Shown one piece after another: positions 32,833 to 41,235 of a DNA stretch of 64,000 nt; position 1 is the stretch's first letter, and each line of letters starts with the position of its first letter. A program made the translations under genes and the position numbers. This DNA is from PALSA-505 sp963699015 (GTDB taxonomy: Bacteria; Actinomycetota; Actinomycetes; Streptosporangiales; Streptosporangiaceae), in NCBI GenBank assembly GCA_963699015.1, contig CAVOSX010000008.1, positions 620,001 to 684,000 of the forward strand. Direction: 5' to 3'. The notes below the pieces were generated by a model. It searched no databases and was not told where the DNA came from. It was given only the letters and a program-made list of their open reading frames with translations.

Positions 32833-35800
32833 GTGGCGAACACGACTGGCAACCCAGGGAGCGCAGAACCGGGACCCAGGGGCGAGCCAGCCGGCGACGA
32901 CGGCTACGGCGGTGGCTACGGCTACGGCGACCCGGACGGCGGTGATGGCTACCTTTACGAGCAGCCCGGATCTGCCGGCCCGCTCGGGGCTGACCCCGAG
33001 TCAGGCCAGGCTGTCCCGGTGCCGCCCGTGGTCGTCGGCACTCCCGCGCTGAAGGGCTTCCCCGGCGGTCCTGGCCTCGCGGCGGCGGCCCCTGCGGCCG
33101 CCCCGGCCGCGGCGGCCCCGGCCGCGGCGGCCCGCGAGAACCGCGGCCTGCGCCGCCCGTCGGCCTGGCAGCGCGCCCAGCAGGCCTGGCGCGACTCGGG
33201 GGTCGAATGGCAGCGGACGGACGCCGGCTGGGAACCGGCCGAGGCCGAATGGGAACGCCTGCACGCGGAGCCTTCCGGCAAGAACGGCGGCACGGCCGGG
33301 CAGGCCGCGGGGTCCGGGGACGCGGCCCGGGGCAAGCTCAGCCGCAGGCTCTCGGCCAAGTCACCCGCCAACACCCCGGGCCGTGCCATCAGGCTGAAGG
33401 GCCGGGCCGCCAGAAACGGCGCCGTCAAGAGCGGCGCGGCGCGCGGCAGCGTGGTCACGGCCCAGGCCGGCCACCGGCACATTCGCCGCGGGGTGTGGCA
33501 GGCGGCCATCGCCGTGATCCTCATCCTGGGGCTGGTCGCGGTGGGCTTCCTGACCTTCGGCGGGTCAGGCGGTGCGTCCGCCAGGCCCGCCGGCCCGGCT
33601 GCGGTCGCGCAGTACCCGCCCGCGCGGCTGGCCGGCGCCGACTTCGGCACCGATCCCGGCCACCCGGCCCGCGGCATCTTCCAGTCGGTCAGCGCCGTGG
33701 CGGCGGCGGGCGACACGATCGTCGCCGTGGGGTCGCTCACCGGCCAGTGGATTCCCCGGGCGCAGTTTCTGGTGTCGGCCGACGGCGGGCACAGCTGGCG
33801 GCTCGCGCCGGTGCGCGCCCCGGGCGGGTCGGCGCCCTCGCCCGCCGACCTGCCGCTGCTGGTGGCCGGCGGCGCCGCCCTGCCCGGCGGCCGGGGCGGC
33901 TGGCTGGCCCTCGGCGACGGGGCAGCCTGGACCAGCCAGGACGGCAAGACCTGGACGCTGGCTCCGGGGACGGGGATCGCTCCGCTGCATGCGGGCGACC
34001 GGGTGCTGGCGCTGGCCCGCACCGGCCGCGGCTTCCTGGCCGTGGGGGAAAAGGTGCCCGGCGGCGGTCAGGCCAAGGCCACCCCGGTCGCCTGGACGTC
34101 CGCGGACGGGCTGCAGTGGCGGCGGTTGTCCGCCGCCAGCCTGCACCTGGCCACCCGGGCCGGCGGCCGTGTGCTGCGGCTCAGCCGGGTGGCCGCGCAC
34201 GGCGCCGACGTGGTCGTCGAGGGCCAGATCGCCACCGCGCACGGCAGGGGGAAGCACCGCGCGGTCTCGGTGTCTGACGCCGTCTGGCGCAGCGGCAACG
34301 GGGGCCGGAGCTGGAAGGCCGCGCACCCGCCCGCGGGCCGCGGCTCGGCCAGCCGGATCGCCGGCCTGGCCGTGGCCGGCCAGCGGTTCGTGGTGATCCG
34401 GCCCGGCCGCACCCGCAAGACCGGGCGCGACGCGGTGGCCTACGTGTCCCGTAGCGGCGCCTACTGGAACCGGATAGCCACGATCACCGCGGCGAAGCAG
34501 GACCACCTCAAGATCACCGCGGTCGGCGGCAGCGACCAGGGCGCAGTTGTGTCCGGGCAGCTCGCGGGGAGGGCCACGGCGGCGTGGGTCAGTACCACTG
34601 GCAGGTCATGGCGGCGCGTGGCCGGCCTCGGCGGCTCCGCGCAGGCGCTGGCCGGCGTTACGGTGACCGCCGGCGAGACCGTGGTCGCGGCCGGGGCTAC
34701 AGCGCACACCGCCGACGGCCAGCAGCCGTACCTGGTCCTGTCCGGCCGTCAAGCCAGCGCAGTGAACTTCGCCGCTATCAGGGGGGCGGCAGGCCCGGCG
34801 CTGCGGGTCAGCGGCATCGCGGTAGCAGGCCGCACCCACGTGGCCGTCGGCAGCGCGAACGGCTACCCGGCCATCTGGTCGGCCGCCGGCGCGGGCCGCT
34901 GGCAGCGGATCAGCTCCGCCGCCCTCACCCGCCCCGGCCTCGGCATCCTGAGCAGCGTCGTGCACGGCCGGCCGGGATGGCTGGCGGTCGGCGCGGTCAC
35001 CGCCGGCCCGTCCAGCCATCCCGTCGTCGTCACCTCGGCCGGGTGGCCCGGCTGGCAGGCTGCCGACGGCGAGTCCGCCTTCGGCGGCGCGGGGATCACG
35101 CTCAGCCAGGCGGCCGTCGGCCGGTCCGGGTACGTGATCGTGGGCAGGCAGGTCATCCCCGAGCGGACCGTCACGAGGACCACGATCGTGCACCGGCACA
35201 AGCATGTGACCAGGCACGTCCTCCCGCCCCGGATCGTCGCGGCCACCTGGTGGTCGCCGGGCCTGTCCGGCTGGGCCAGGGGAACGACGGCCAGCGCCGG
35301 CGACCTGGGCGGCGCGGGTGCCACGCAGATGGACGCCGTCACCGCCGCCGGGACCGGGTACGTGGCGGCCGGCTCGGTCGGTCACGCACCCGCGGTCTGG
35401 ACCTCCGCCGACGGCAGGCGGTGGGCCCTGACCGCGCTGGCGCCCCCGGCGGGCGCGAGCGCGGCCGTGCTGGAGCAGGTCGCCGCGCGAGGGCGGCTGA
35501 TCGTGGCCACCGGGAACGAGACCACCGCGGCCGGGACCGCGGCGTTCGCCGCCTACTCCACGGACGGCGGCAGCAGCTGGCAGCAGACGCCGCTGAGCGC
35601 GCCGGGCGGGCTCGCCGCCGTCACCGCCCTGACCGCGGCGGGCCGGGGATTCGAGGCGGCGGGTACCGTCGGTCGGCCGGGAAACCAGCGGGTGATCGTG
35701 TGGTCGTCGCGGGACGGGACCAGCTGGCAGGCCCGGGAGCCTGCGGGAACCGGGCTCAGCGGCTGGGGTTCGCAGGCGATCACCGCGCTGACCTCATCCG

Positions 35801-35886
35801 GATCGCTGCTGACCGGGGTCGGCTACGTGGCCACGCCAGCCGCCGAGCAGCCCACCCTGTGGCGGGCCGCCGCGGCCTCCGGGTAG
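32833..35886 (+). CDS. Large membrane-anchored Asp-box (BNR) beta-propeller protein
   Basis: 1017 residues from GTG 32833 (GAGGG upstream). Residues 1-220 are cytosolic and low-complexity (Gly/Asp/Tyr then Ala/Pro) with a Trp-rich segment (WQRAQQAWRDSGVEWQRTD). One membrane helix follows at about 222-245 (GVWQAAIAVILILGLVAVGFL), then a 770-residue extracellular part. It contains at least nine Asp-box-like strands (SADGGHSW, SQDGKTW, SADGLQW, SGNGGRSW, SRSGAYW, STTGRSW, SADGRRW, STDGGSSW, SRDGTSW), suggesting two beta-propellers. No sialidase catalytic residues were recognised; a binding or cell-surface role is more likely. Divergent from kgd. Confidence 0.75.
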   Translation: MANTTGNPGSAEPGPRGEPAGDDGYGGGYGYGDPDGGDGYLYEQPGSAGPLGADPESGQAVPVPPVVVGTPALKGFPGGPGLAAAAPAAAPAAAAPAAAARENRGLRRPSAWQRAQQAWRDSGVEWQRTDAGWEPAEAEWERLHAEPSGKNGGTAGQAAGSGDAARGKLSRRLSAKSPANTPGRAIRLKGRAARNGAVKSGAARGSVVTAQAGHRHIRRGVWQAAIAVILILGLVAVGFLTFGGSGGASARPAGPAAVAQYPPARLAGADFGTDPGHPARGIFQSVSAVAAAGDTIVAVGSLTGQWIPRAQFLVSADGGHSWRLAPVRAPGGSAPSPADLPLLVAGGAALPGGRGGWLALGDGAAWTSQDGKTWTLAPGTGIAPLHAGDRVLALARTGRGFLAVGEKVPGGGQAKATPVAWTSADGLQWRRLSAASLHLATRAGGRVLRLSRVAAHGADVVVEGQIATAHGRGKHRAVSVSDAVWRSGNGGRSWKAAHPPAGRGSASRIAGLAVAGQRFVVIRPGRTRKTGRDAVAYVSRSGAYWNRIATITAAKQDHLKITAVGGSDQGAVVSGQLAGRATAAWVSTTGRSWRRVAGLGGSAQALAGVTVTAGETVVAAGATAHTADGQQPYLVLSGRQASAVNFAAIRGAAGPALRVSGIAVAGRTHVAVGSANGYPAIWSAAGAGRWQRISSAALTRPGLGILSSVVHGRPGWLAVGAVTAGPSSHPVVVTSAGWPGWQAADGESAFGGAGITLSQAAVGRSGYVIVGRQVIPERTVTRTTIVHRHKHVTRHVLPPRIVAATWWSPGLSGWARGTTASAGDLGGAGATQMDAVTAAGTGYVAAGSVGHAPAVWTSADGRRWALTALAPPAGASAAVLEQVAARGRLIVATGNETTAAGTAAFAAYSTDGGSSWQQTPLSAPGGLAAVTALTAAGRGFEAAGTVGRPGNQRVIVWSSRDGTSWQAREPAGTGLSGWGSQAITALTSSGSLLTGVGYVATPAAEQPTLWRAAAASG

Positions 35887-35992
35887 GGCGGCCCCGGCCG
35901 TTCATAACGCGAAACATCAGTGGCGCAGCAGCAGTATCAATGCTTCGCGCCAACGGGCGAACCGCGAGCAGCAAGCGAAGCCCGGCCCGTGG

Positions 35993-36796
35993 TCACCCGC
36001 CAAATACGTCCGGCCTGCGGTGCTGCAGGCACGGCACCTCGGCCCGGACCCGGGCGGTCAGCCCGGTGTCGATCTCGGCTACCCCCACGCCGGGATAGGG
36101 GCCGAGATCCAGCCTGGTCACGCCCATGGGGTCCACGACCATGCTGCGGCCGATGCCGGTCGGTGCGCGGGTCGGCGGCTCGGTGCGGTCGGGTACCTGC
36201 CCCGCCGCCGCCACCCAGACGGTGTTCTCGATCGCCCTGGCCCGTACCAGAGTGACCCAGTGCTCCTCCTTGAACAGGCCCGCCGCCCAGGCCGAGGGCA
36301 GCACGATCAGCTCGGCGCCGCGGCCGGCCAGGGTCCGCGCGTGCTCGGGGAACCGCACGTCATAGCAGGTGAGAAAGCCGATCCGCAGCCCGGCCAGGTC
36401 CGCTACCACGGGCTCGCCGCCCGGCGCGACCAGCTCGGACTCGCGCTGCCCGAACGAGTCGAACACGTGAATCTTGCGATACGAGGCGACCAGCCTCCCG
36501 GTACCGTCGAAGGCCACCGTGGTGTTGTGCACCCGTCCATCTGCGGCCGGCTCGAAGATCCCGGCCACCACCGCGATGCCGAGCTTGCCGGCCGCCTCGG
36601 CAATCTCGGTGCCGAACGCGCCGTCGGGCGGCTCCGCGATGGCCCGCAGGTCGGTGCCGAACCGGGCTTGCGTCCCCTCAGGGAACACGGCCAGGTCAGC
36701 TTCCTGTCCGGCCGCGTCGGCAAGGGCCGCGCGCACCCGGTCCAGATTGACGGCGGGATCGGCGCTGACCGGGATCTGGCACACGGCGACTCGCAT
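35993..36796 (-). CDS. Carbon-nitrogen hydrolase (nitrilase superfamily amidase)
   Basis: 267 residues with the complete Glu-Lys-Cys triad: FPEGT (about 39-43), YRKIHVFD (about 106-113) and LTCYDVRFPE (about 140-149). The family hydrolyses amides or nitriles; the spacing and DVRFPE context resemble the Nit/omega-amidase branch that acts on deaminated glutathione or 2-oxoglutaramate. Substrate not certain. It is divergent from the aminotransferase gene by 43 bp, which fits a shared promoter region and possibly a link in amino-acid nitrogen metabolism. Confidence 0.88.
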   Translation of the reverse strand: MRVAVCQIPVSADPAVNLDRVRAALADAAGQEADLAVFPEGTQARFGTDLRAIAEPPDGAFGTEIAEAAGKLGIAVVAGIFEPAADGRVHNTTVAFDGTGRLVASYRKIHVFDSFGQRESELVAPGGEPVVADLAGLRIGFLTCYDVRFPEHARTLAGRGAELIVLPSAWAAGLFKEEHWVTLVRARAIENTVWVAAAGQVPDRTEPPTRAPTGIGRSMVVDPMGVTRLDLGPYPGVGVAEIDTGLTARVRAEVPCLQHRRPDVFGG

Positions 36797-36839
36797 GCCC
36801 GAAGCGTAACCTGGCGCTCCGGCATGATGTCATGTCCTG

Positions 36840-38006
36840 GTGAACCGACCCTTGCTCAATCGCAGGCTTGCCGGGATGGGTACCACGATCTTCGCCGAGA
36901 TGTCCGCGCTGGCCACCGAGACCGGCGCGGTCAATCTCGGCCAGGGCTTCCCCGACACAGACGGTCCCCGCGAGATCGCCCAGCTCGCGGCGGACGCGAT
37001 CCTCGGCGGGCGGGGGAATCAGTACCCGCCTGGGCCCGGCGTCCCCGAGCTGCGGCACGCGATCGCCTGGCACCAGAAGCGCTGGTACGGGCTCGACTAC
37101 GACCCGGGCAGCGAGGTGCTGGTCACGGCAGGAGCGACGGAAGCGGTCGCGGCGGCGCTGCTCGCGCTGGTCGAGCCGGGCGACGAGGTCATCGCGCTGG
37201 AGCCGTACTACGACTCGTACGCGGCCTGCATCGCGATGGCGGGCGGGGTCAGGGTGCCGGTCACGCTGCGCCCTCCCGGCTTCCGGCCGGACCTGGATGC
37301 GCTGGCGGCCGCGGTCACGCCGCGCACCAGGCTCATCCTGCTGAACACCCCGCACAACCCCACCGGGGCCGTGCTCACCCCCGCCGAGCTGGCCGCCGTG
37401 GCCGAGCTCGCGTGTTCGCGGGACCTGCTCGTGGTCACCGACGAGGTCTACGAGCACCTGGTGTTCGAGGGGGAACACGTGCCGATCGCGTCGCTGCCCG
37501 GGATGCGCGAGCGCACCGTGACGATCAGCTCGGCGGGCAAGACGTTCTCGTTCACCGGCTGGAAGATCGGCTGGGTCACGGCCTGCGCCGACCTGGTGAC
37601 CGCGGTCAAGACGACCAAGCAGTTCCTTACGTTCGTCAACGGCGGCCCGTTCCAGTACGCGGTGGCCGAGGCGCTGCGGCTGCCCGACACCTATTTCACC
37701 GGCCTGCGCGACGATCTGCGGCGCAAGCGCGACCTGCTGTCCGCGGGGCTGGCGCAGGCCGGCTTCGAGGTGTACAAGCCGGCCGGGACGTACTTCGTCA
37801 CCACCGACATCCGCCCGTTCGGCGAGAGCGACGGGATCGCCTTCTGCCGGGAGCTGCCGCGGCGGGCCGGGGTGGTCGCGGTGCCCCTCGCGGTGCTCTA
37901 CGACAACAAGGAGGCCGGCGCCAGCCAGGTCCGGTTCGCGTTCTGCAAGCGCACTGAGGTTCTCGAGGAAGCGCTCACCCGGCTGGCCCGGCTGCGCCGA
38001 GGCTAG
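36840..38006 (+). CDS. Class I/II PLP-dependent aminotransferase (DapC-like)
   Basis: 388 residues, GTG start. Fold-type I signatures: NLGQGFPDTDGP at the N-terminus, NTPHNPTGAVL near 170, TDEVYEHLVFEG, and SSAGKTFSFTGWKIGW holding the PLP lysine near 228. Closest by memory to actinobacterial enzymes annotated N-succinyldiaminopimelate aminotransferase (DapC) or kynurenine/glutamine transaminases. The neighbouring nitrilase would favour a glutamine-transaminase/omega-amidase pairing, but lysine biosynthesis is equally possible. Its stop overlaps the convergent ferredoxin gene by 4 bp. Confidence 0.87.
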   Translation: MNRPLLNRRLAGMGTTIFAEMSALATETGAVNLGQGFPDTDGPREIAQLAADAILGGRGNQYPPGPGVPELRHAIAWHQKRWYGLDYDPGSEVLVTAGATEAVAAALLALVEPGDEVIALEPYYDSYAACIAMAGGVRVPVTLRPPGFRPDLDALAAAVTPRTRLILLNTPHNPTGAVLTPAELAAVAELACSRDLLVVTDEVYEHLVFEGEHVPIASLPGMRERTVTISSAGKTFSFTGWKIGWVTACADLVTAVKTTKQFLTFVNGGPFQYAVAEALRLPDTYFTGLRDDLRRKRDLLSAGLAQAGFEVYKPAGTYFVTTDIRPFGESDGIAFCRELPRRAGVVAVPLAVLYDNKEAGASQVRFAFCKRTEVLEEALTRLARLRRG

Positions 38007-38215
38007 CCGAGCGGGCGGCCCGCGTCGTCCTCCAGCCGCAGCGCGGTCTTCGGGCACGACCGCACCGCGTGCCCGACCTGGCCGGCCAGCTCGCCGGGCA
38101 CCTGCTCGGCCAGGATGACCAGGTTGTCCTCGGCGTCAACCTCGAAGACCTCGGGAACCAGCCCGACGCACACCGCGTTCGCCTCGCACAGGTCACGGTC
38201 AACGCGTACCCTCAT
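38003..38215 (-). CDS. [3Fe-4S]-type ferredoxin
   Basis: 70 residues. Cluster ligands: C-x5-C (CEANAVC) at the N-terminus and SCPKTAL near the C-terminus, the pattern of small 3Fe-4S ferredoxins serving cytochrome P450s. No P450 is in this window, so its partner is elsewhere. The open frame extends to 38254, but the ATG at 38215 (MRVRVDRDLC) is the family start. Start region is divergent from the methyltransferase gene. Confidence 0.87.
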   Translation of the reverse strand: MRVRVDRDLCEANAVCVGLVPEVFEVDAEDNLVILAEQVPGELAGQVGHAVRSCPKTALRLEDDAGRPLG

Positions 38216-38274
38216 GGCCTGGCCGCCTTCCCTCGTCGCGGATGGCGCCACCATATCCGGGAGGGACCGGCCCG

Positions 38275-38907
38275 ATGGATGCCGAGCTGGCCAGTGCAGC
38301 CGAGGCGGCCAGGGGCTTCATGCCGGCGCCGGATGGGCTGGCGCTGCACGAGACCGCGGCTCGCTACGCCCGCGCCGGGCCGATCCTGGAGGTCGGCACC
38401 TACTGCGGCAAGTCCACGATCTACCTGGCCGCGGCGGCCCGCGCCGCCGGGCAGTTCGTGATCACGGTAGATCATCACCGCGGCTCGGAGGAGAACCAGC
38501 CCGGCTGGGAGTATCACGACCAGGAACTGGTGGACCCGGGCACCGGGCGGCTCGACACGCTGCCGCGCTTCCGGGCCACGCTGGCGGCGTCCGGCCTGGA
38601 AGACAGCGTGATCGCGATCGTGGGCCGGTCGGCCGACGTCGCGCGGCTGTGGGGCGCCGGTCTGGGGATGCTGTTCATCGACGGCGGGCACACCGACGCG
38701 GCCGCGGCCGCCGACTACGAGGGCTGGGCGCCGCACCTGCTCGTCGGCGGGGCGCTGGCCATTCACGACGTGTTCCCCGACCCCGCCGACGGCGGCCAGG
38801 CGCCCTACCGCATCTACCGGCGCGCGCTGGCCTCCGGCGCGTTCACCGAGGTCCGGGTGCAGGGCTCGCTCCGGGTGCTTGAGCGTACCGGCGACGGCCT
38901 GGGGTGA
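38275..38907 (+). CDS. Class I SAM methyltransferase (Methyltransf_24 type)
   Basis: 210 residues from ATG 38275, preceded by GGGAGGG; an in-frame start at 38242 would add 11 residues. Motif I is ILEVGTYCGKSTIYLA (about 37-52), strand 2 ends in FVITVDHHRG, and LFIDGGHTDAAAAADYEGW is the metal/substrate region of O-methyltransferase-like proteins. Substrate unknown. It ends 28 bp from the convergent BrxD-like operon. Confidence 0.82.
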   Translation: MDAELASAAEAARGFMPAPDGLALHETAARYARAGPILEVGTYCGKSTIYLAAAARAAGQFVITVDHHRGSEENQPGWEYHDQELVDPGTGRLDTLPRFRATLAASGLEDSVIAIVGRSADVARLWGAGLGMLFIDGGHTDAAAAADYEGWAPHLLVGGALAIHDVFPDPADGGQAPYRIYRRALASGAFTEVRVQGSLRVLERTGDGLG

Positions 38908-38935
38908 GGATGTCGCGCCCAGGCGCCGGTACCCC

Positions 38936-40219
38936 TCAGGCCGGAGAATCCCCCGGGTCAGGTCCTTCGAGCGCACTGTCCTCACGGTAGTCGCTGGCGA
39001 TGTGGACGACTTCGGTCTGCGGCCGGAACACCGGGTCCAGGCGCACGAGATCCCACTCGTTGATCCAGGCTCGCACGTACTGCCGCATCCGCGTGGCGCC
39101 AAGCCGTTCCAGGCCGGGCACGTCCGTCGGTGACCAGCCGAAGGCTGCACCATGCAGTTTCTTGAGCGCGGCATAGGCACGGTCGAGGTCATCGTCGCCG
39201 GGCACGTCCATGAGCAGCATGTCGTGCTCGATGCGACGCATCCCCGCCTCAGCCAGGGAAGCGGTCTCGTCCCACTCCGGCGACTGCTTCGCCCGCAGCC
39301 TGGCCGGAATCTGGGCGCGGTCGTCCTTACCGGTTAGCACGGCGGCCTCGAAATCATCGGTCATCGCGAAGACCGCGCTGAGCGGCACGGCGGAGTCGGG
39401 CTGCGGACTGCCCAGCCACCTGGCCAGTTCCGCGTACGAGCGGCCGCGCTGCAGCAGGGAATACCGGCCGATCAGCTCGACCTCATCAAAGAGGACTATC
39501 CAGCCGGCATGTCCCGCGGCACGAAACAGGCGGGCCGCGAACCTGAACCGCTGCCTGGCCAGCTCACGGGCGGGAACCGGAGTGAAGCTGAACAACCCGG
39601 CAGCGCCGACCGACCGCAGGGCGCGGCGCAGGTCGGAGATGCGCAACGGCTCGCCCCCCCAGAACCTCACCAGGGCCGCCGCCATCTCATCGCTGCCGGG
39701 CACCTCGCCGCCGCGCAGCCGCTCGTGGCACAGCAGGGTCGCGGCGAAGCGCTCGTCCAGGCCGCTGGCCGGCGAGTTTACCCACCGGGTCAGCTCGGCA
39801 TAGCGCGGTGTGTCGGGGTCAAGGGCGGCCGCGGCGTCCCCCAGCACGCCGCGCGCGCGGCTGGAATCGACGGCGCCATCGACCGCCGCCCGGAATGTCT
39901 TGACCGGGTCGTGCAGCGGCGTCTCCTTGCTGATCACCACCGTGCTCGTCACGAATCCCGCCGACATGGCGAGATGGCCGAGATGGGTCAGCAGGTGGCT
40001 CTTACCCGAGCCGAACCCGCCGCCGAGCAGGAATCCGCACGGCCCGGCGGCCTGGCTCCCCGCCCCGGCCGTGCGCTCCAGCAGCGCCGTGAAGCGGTCC
40101 TCGGCATCCGGCTGCCCAGAGCCGAGCACGGCGACCGCGTCCCAGCTGGGCACGCCCGAACGCAGCGCCTCAACGGCCCGGCGGCGCGCCACCAGCTCCT
40201 CGCTCATGACCGCGGTCAT
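38936..40219 (-). CDS. BrxC/BrxD-like P-loop ATPase (DUF2791 type), third gene of a three-gene operon
   Basis: 427 residues. Walker A is GGGFGSGKSHLL (about 66-77). The family-like strand STVVISKETPLHDPVKTFRA follows, and Walker B is GWIVLFDEVELIGRYS (about 239-254) with Asp-Glu. The C-terminus is helical (RMRQYVRAWINEWDL). This layout matches the AAA+/ORC-like ATPases of BREX and Pgl phage-defence systems, BrxD being of similar size. No BREX partner (PglX, PglZ, BrxA/B, BrxL) is nearby. Its ATG overlaps the stop of the previous gene by 4 bp. Family assignment is by recalled motif pattern. Confidence 0.75.
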   Translation of the reverse strand: MTAVMSEELVARRRAVEALRSGVPSWDAVAVLGSGQPDAEDRFTALLERTAGAGSQAAGPCGFLLGGGFGSGKSHLLTHLGHLAMSAGFVTSTVVISKETPLHDPVKTFRAAVDGAVDSSRARGVLGDAAAALDPDTPRYAELTRWVNSPASGLDERFAATLLCHERLRGGEVPGSDEMAAALVRFWGGEPLRISDLRRALRSVGAAGLFSFTPVPARELARQRFRFAARLFRAAGHAGWIVLFDEVELIGRYSLLQRGRSYAELARWLGSPQPDSAVPLSAVFAMTDDFEAAVLTGKDDRAQIPARLRAKQSPEWDETASLAEAGMRRIEHDMLLMDVPGDDDLDRAYAALKKLHGAAFGWSPTDVPGLERLGATRMRQYVRAWINEWDLVRLDPVFRPQTEVVHIASDYREDSALEGPDPGDSPA

Positions 40220-41235
40220 GTCACGGCCTCCAGCCGGACCTCGAGCCTGACCAGGGCGGCGAACGGGTTTGCCCGGCGCCGGTCGCGCACCTCATCCGCC
40301 ACCCGGAGTTGCAGCGCCGTGTAGGCGGGCAGCCCGCGCGTCTCGTCGGTCATCAGCTCCGGCGGCACGATGGCGATCACCAGGACACCGCGCAGATCAT
40401 CGGTGGCGTCGATGAACTGGCGCAGCACTTCGTAGGCGTCCAGCACGGTGGCCTTCGAGTAGTAGAAGCCCGACCTGGCCTCCACAGGGGGCCGCCGGGC
40501 CTCGGCGAGCCTGCCGTAGTCGAAGCAGACGACCAGCCCTCGATAGCCGGCCGCCAGCAGCAGCGCCGCCGTCGAGCCCAGCATCGCGCGCGCGTTATGC
40601 CTGCCGATCCGGGTGTATATGAGCGCGGACCGCAGCGTGGTGATCGACCGGAGCTCGCCGTGCAGCCAGCCGAACACCGCTTCAAGCTCCGCGCTGTCGA
40701 TATCCCCCGCTCCGAGCTGGGCCTGCGCGAGTCGCAGCACGGCGCGGCCCATCTCGGTGGCGATCAGCGGGTTATCGAGCAAGCCGCGTTCCAGCAGTCG
40801 GCGGACGCTGCGGTAGAGCTCCCGGGCGTCCACGTCATGGTGGCGGGCGATTTCGGCCACGGTGAGCCCCGCACCATCCGGAACCGGGAAGGACGCCGCG
40901 GCATAGGCGGCCCGGACGCTGGCCGCGGCCACCGCCTCCCAGTCCACCACGCGGGAGATCGCGAAGAAGATCTGGTCGATCATGTGCACCCGGACCGATT
41001 CTGCGGAGATCCGCACGAACAGGTCGTTGTGCTCGGCAGTGGCGGTGCCGAGCGCAGACTCCAGGCGGTCCGCCGCGCCGCCGTCGCCGACCACGGCGAC
41101 CTTGACGGCAGCACCGCCGGCCGGCAGGTAGCCCGCCAGGTACTCGCGGGCCAAGAACCCGGCATAGTCGTCTGCCTTCAGCACGCCGCCGCCCAGCACC
41201 CCGCTGGGCGGCACGGCTGGCCCCGCCGTGATCAC
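40216..41235 (-). CDS. Degenerate BrxC/D-like P-loop partner protein, second gene of the operon
   Basis: 339 residues, GTG at 41235 overlapping the upstream stop (GTGA). Order: about residues 40-55 where a P-loop might be expected reads VKVAVVGDGGAADR, lacking Gly-Lys-Ser/Thr; a predicted winged-helix segment (TVAEIARHHDVDARELYRSVRRLLERGLL); then YRGLVVCFDYGRLAEARRP and VLVIAIVPPELMTDETRGL, which parallel the Walker B and sensor strands of the neighbouring ATPase. I read it as a catalytically dead relative or a DNA-binding partner. It could be an unrelated family; only a profile search can decide. Confidence 0.6.
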   Translation of the reverse strand: MITAGPAVPPSGVLGGGVLKADDYAGFLAREYLAGYLPAGGAAVKVAVVGDGGAADRLESALGTATAEHNDLFVRISAESVRVHMIDQIFFAISRVVDWEAVAAASVRAAYAAASFPVPDGAGLTVAEIARHHDVDARELYRSVRRLLERGLLDNPLIATEMGRAVLRLAQAQLGAGDIDSAELEAVFGWLHGELRSITTLRSALIYTRIGRHNARAMLGSTAALLLAAGYRGLVVCFDYGRLAEARRPPVEARSGFYYSKATVLDAYEVLRQFIDATDDLRGVLVIAIVPPELMTDETRGLPAYTALQLRVADEVRDRRRANPFAALVRLEVRLEAVT

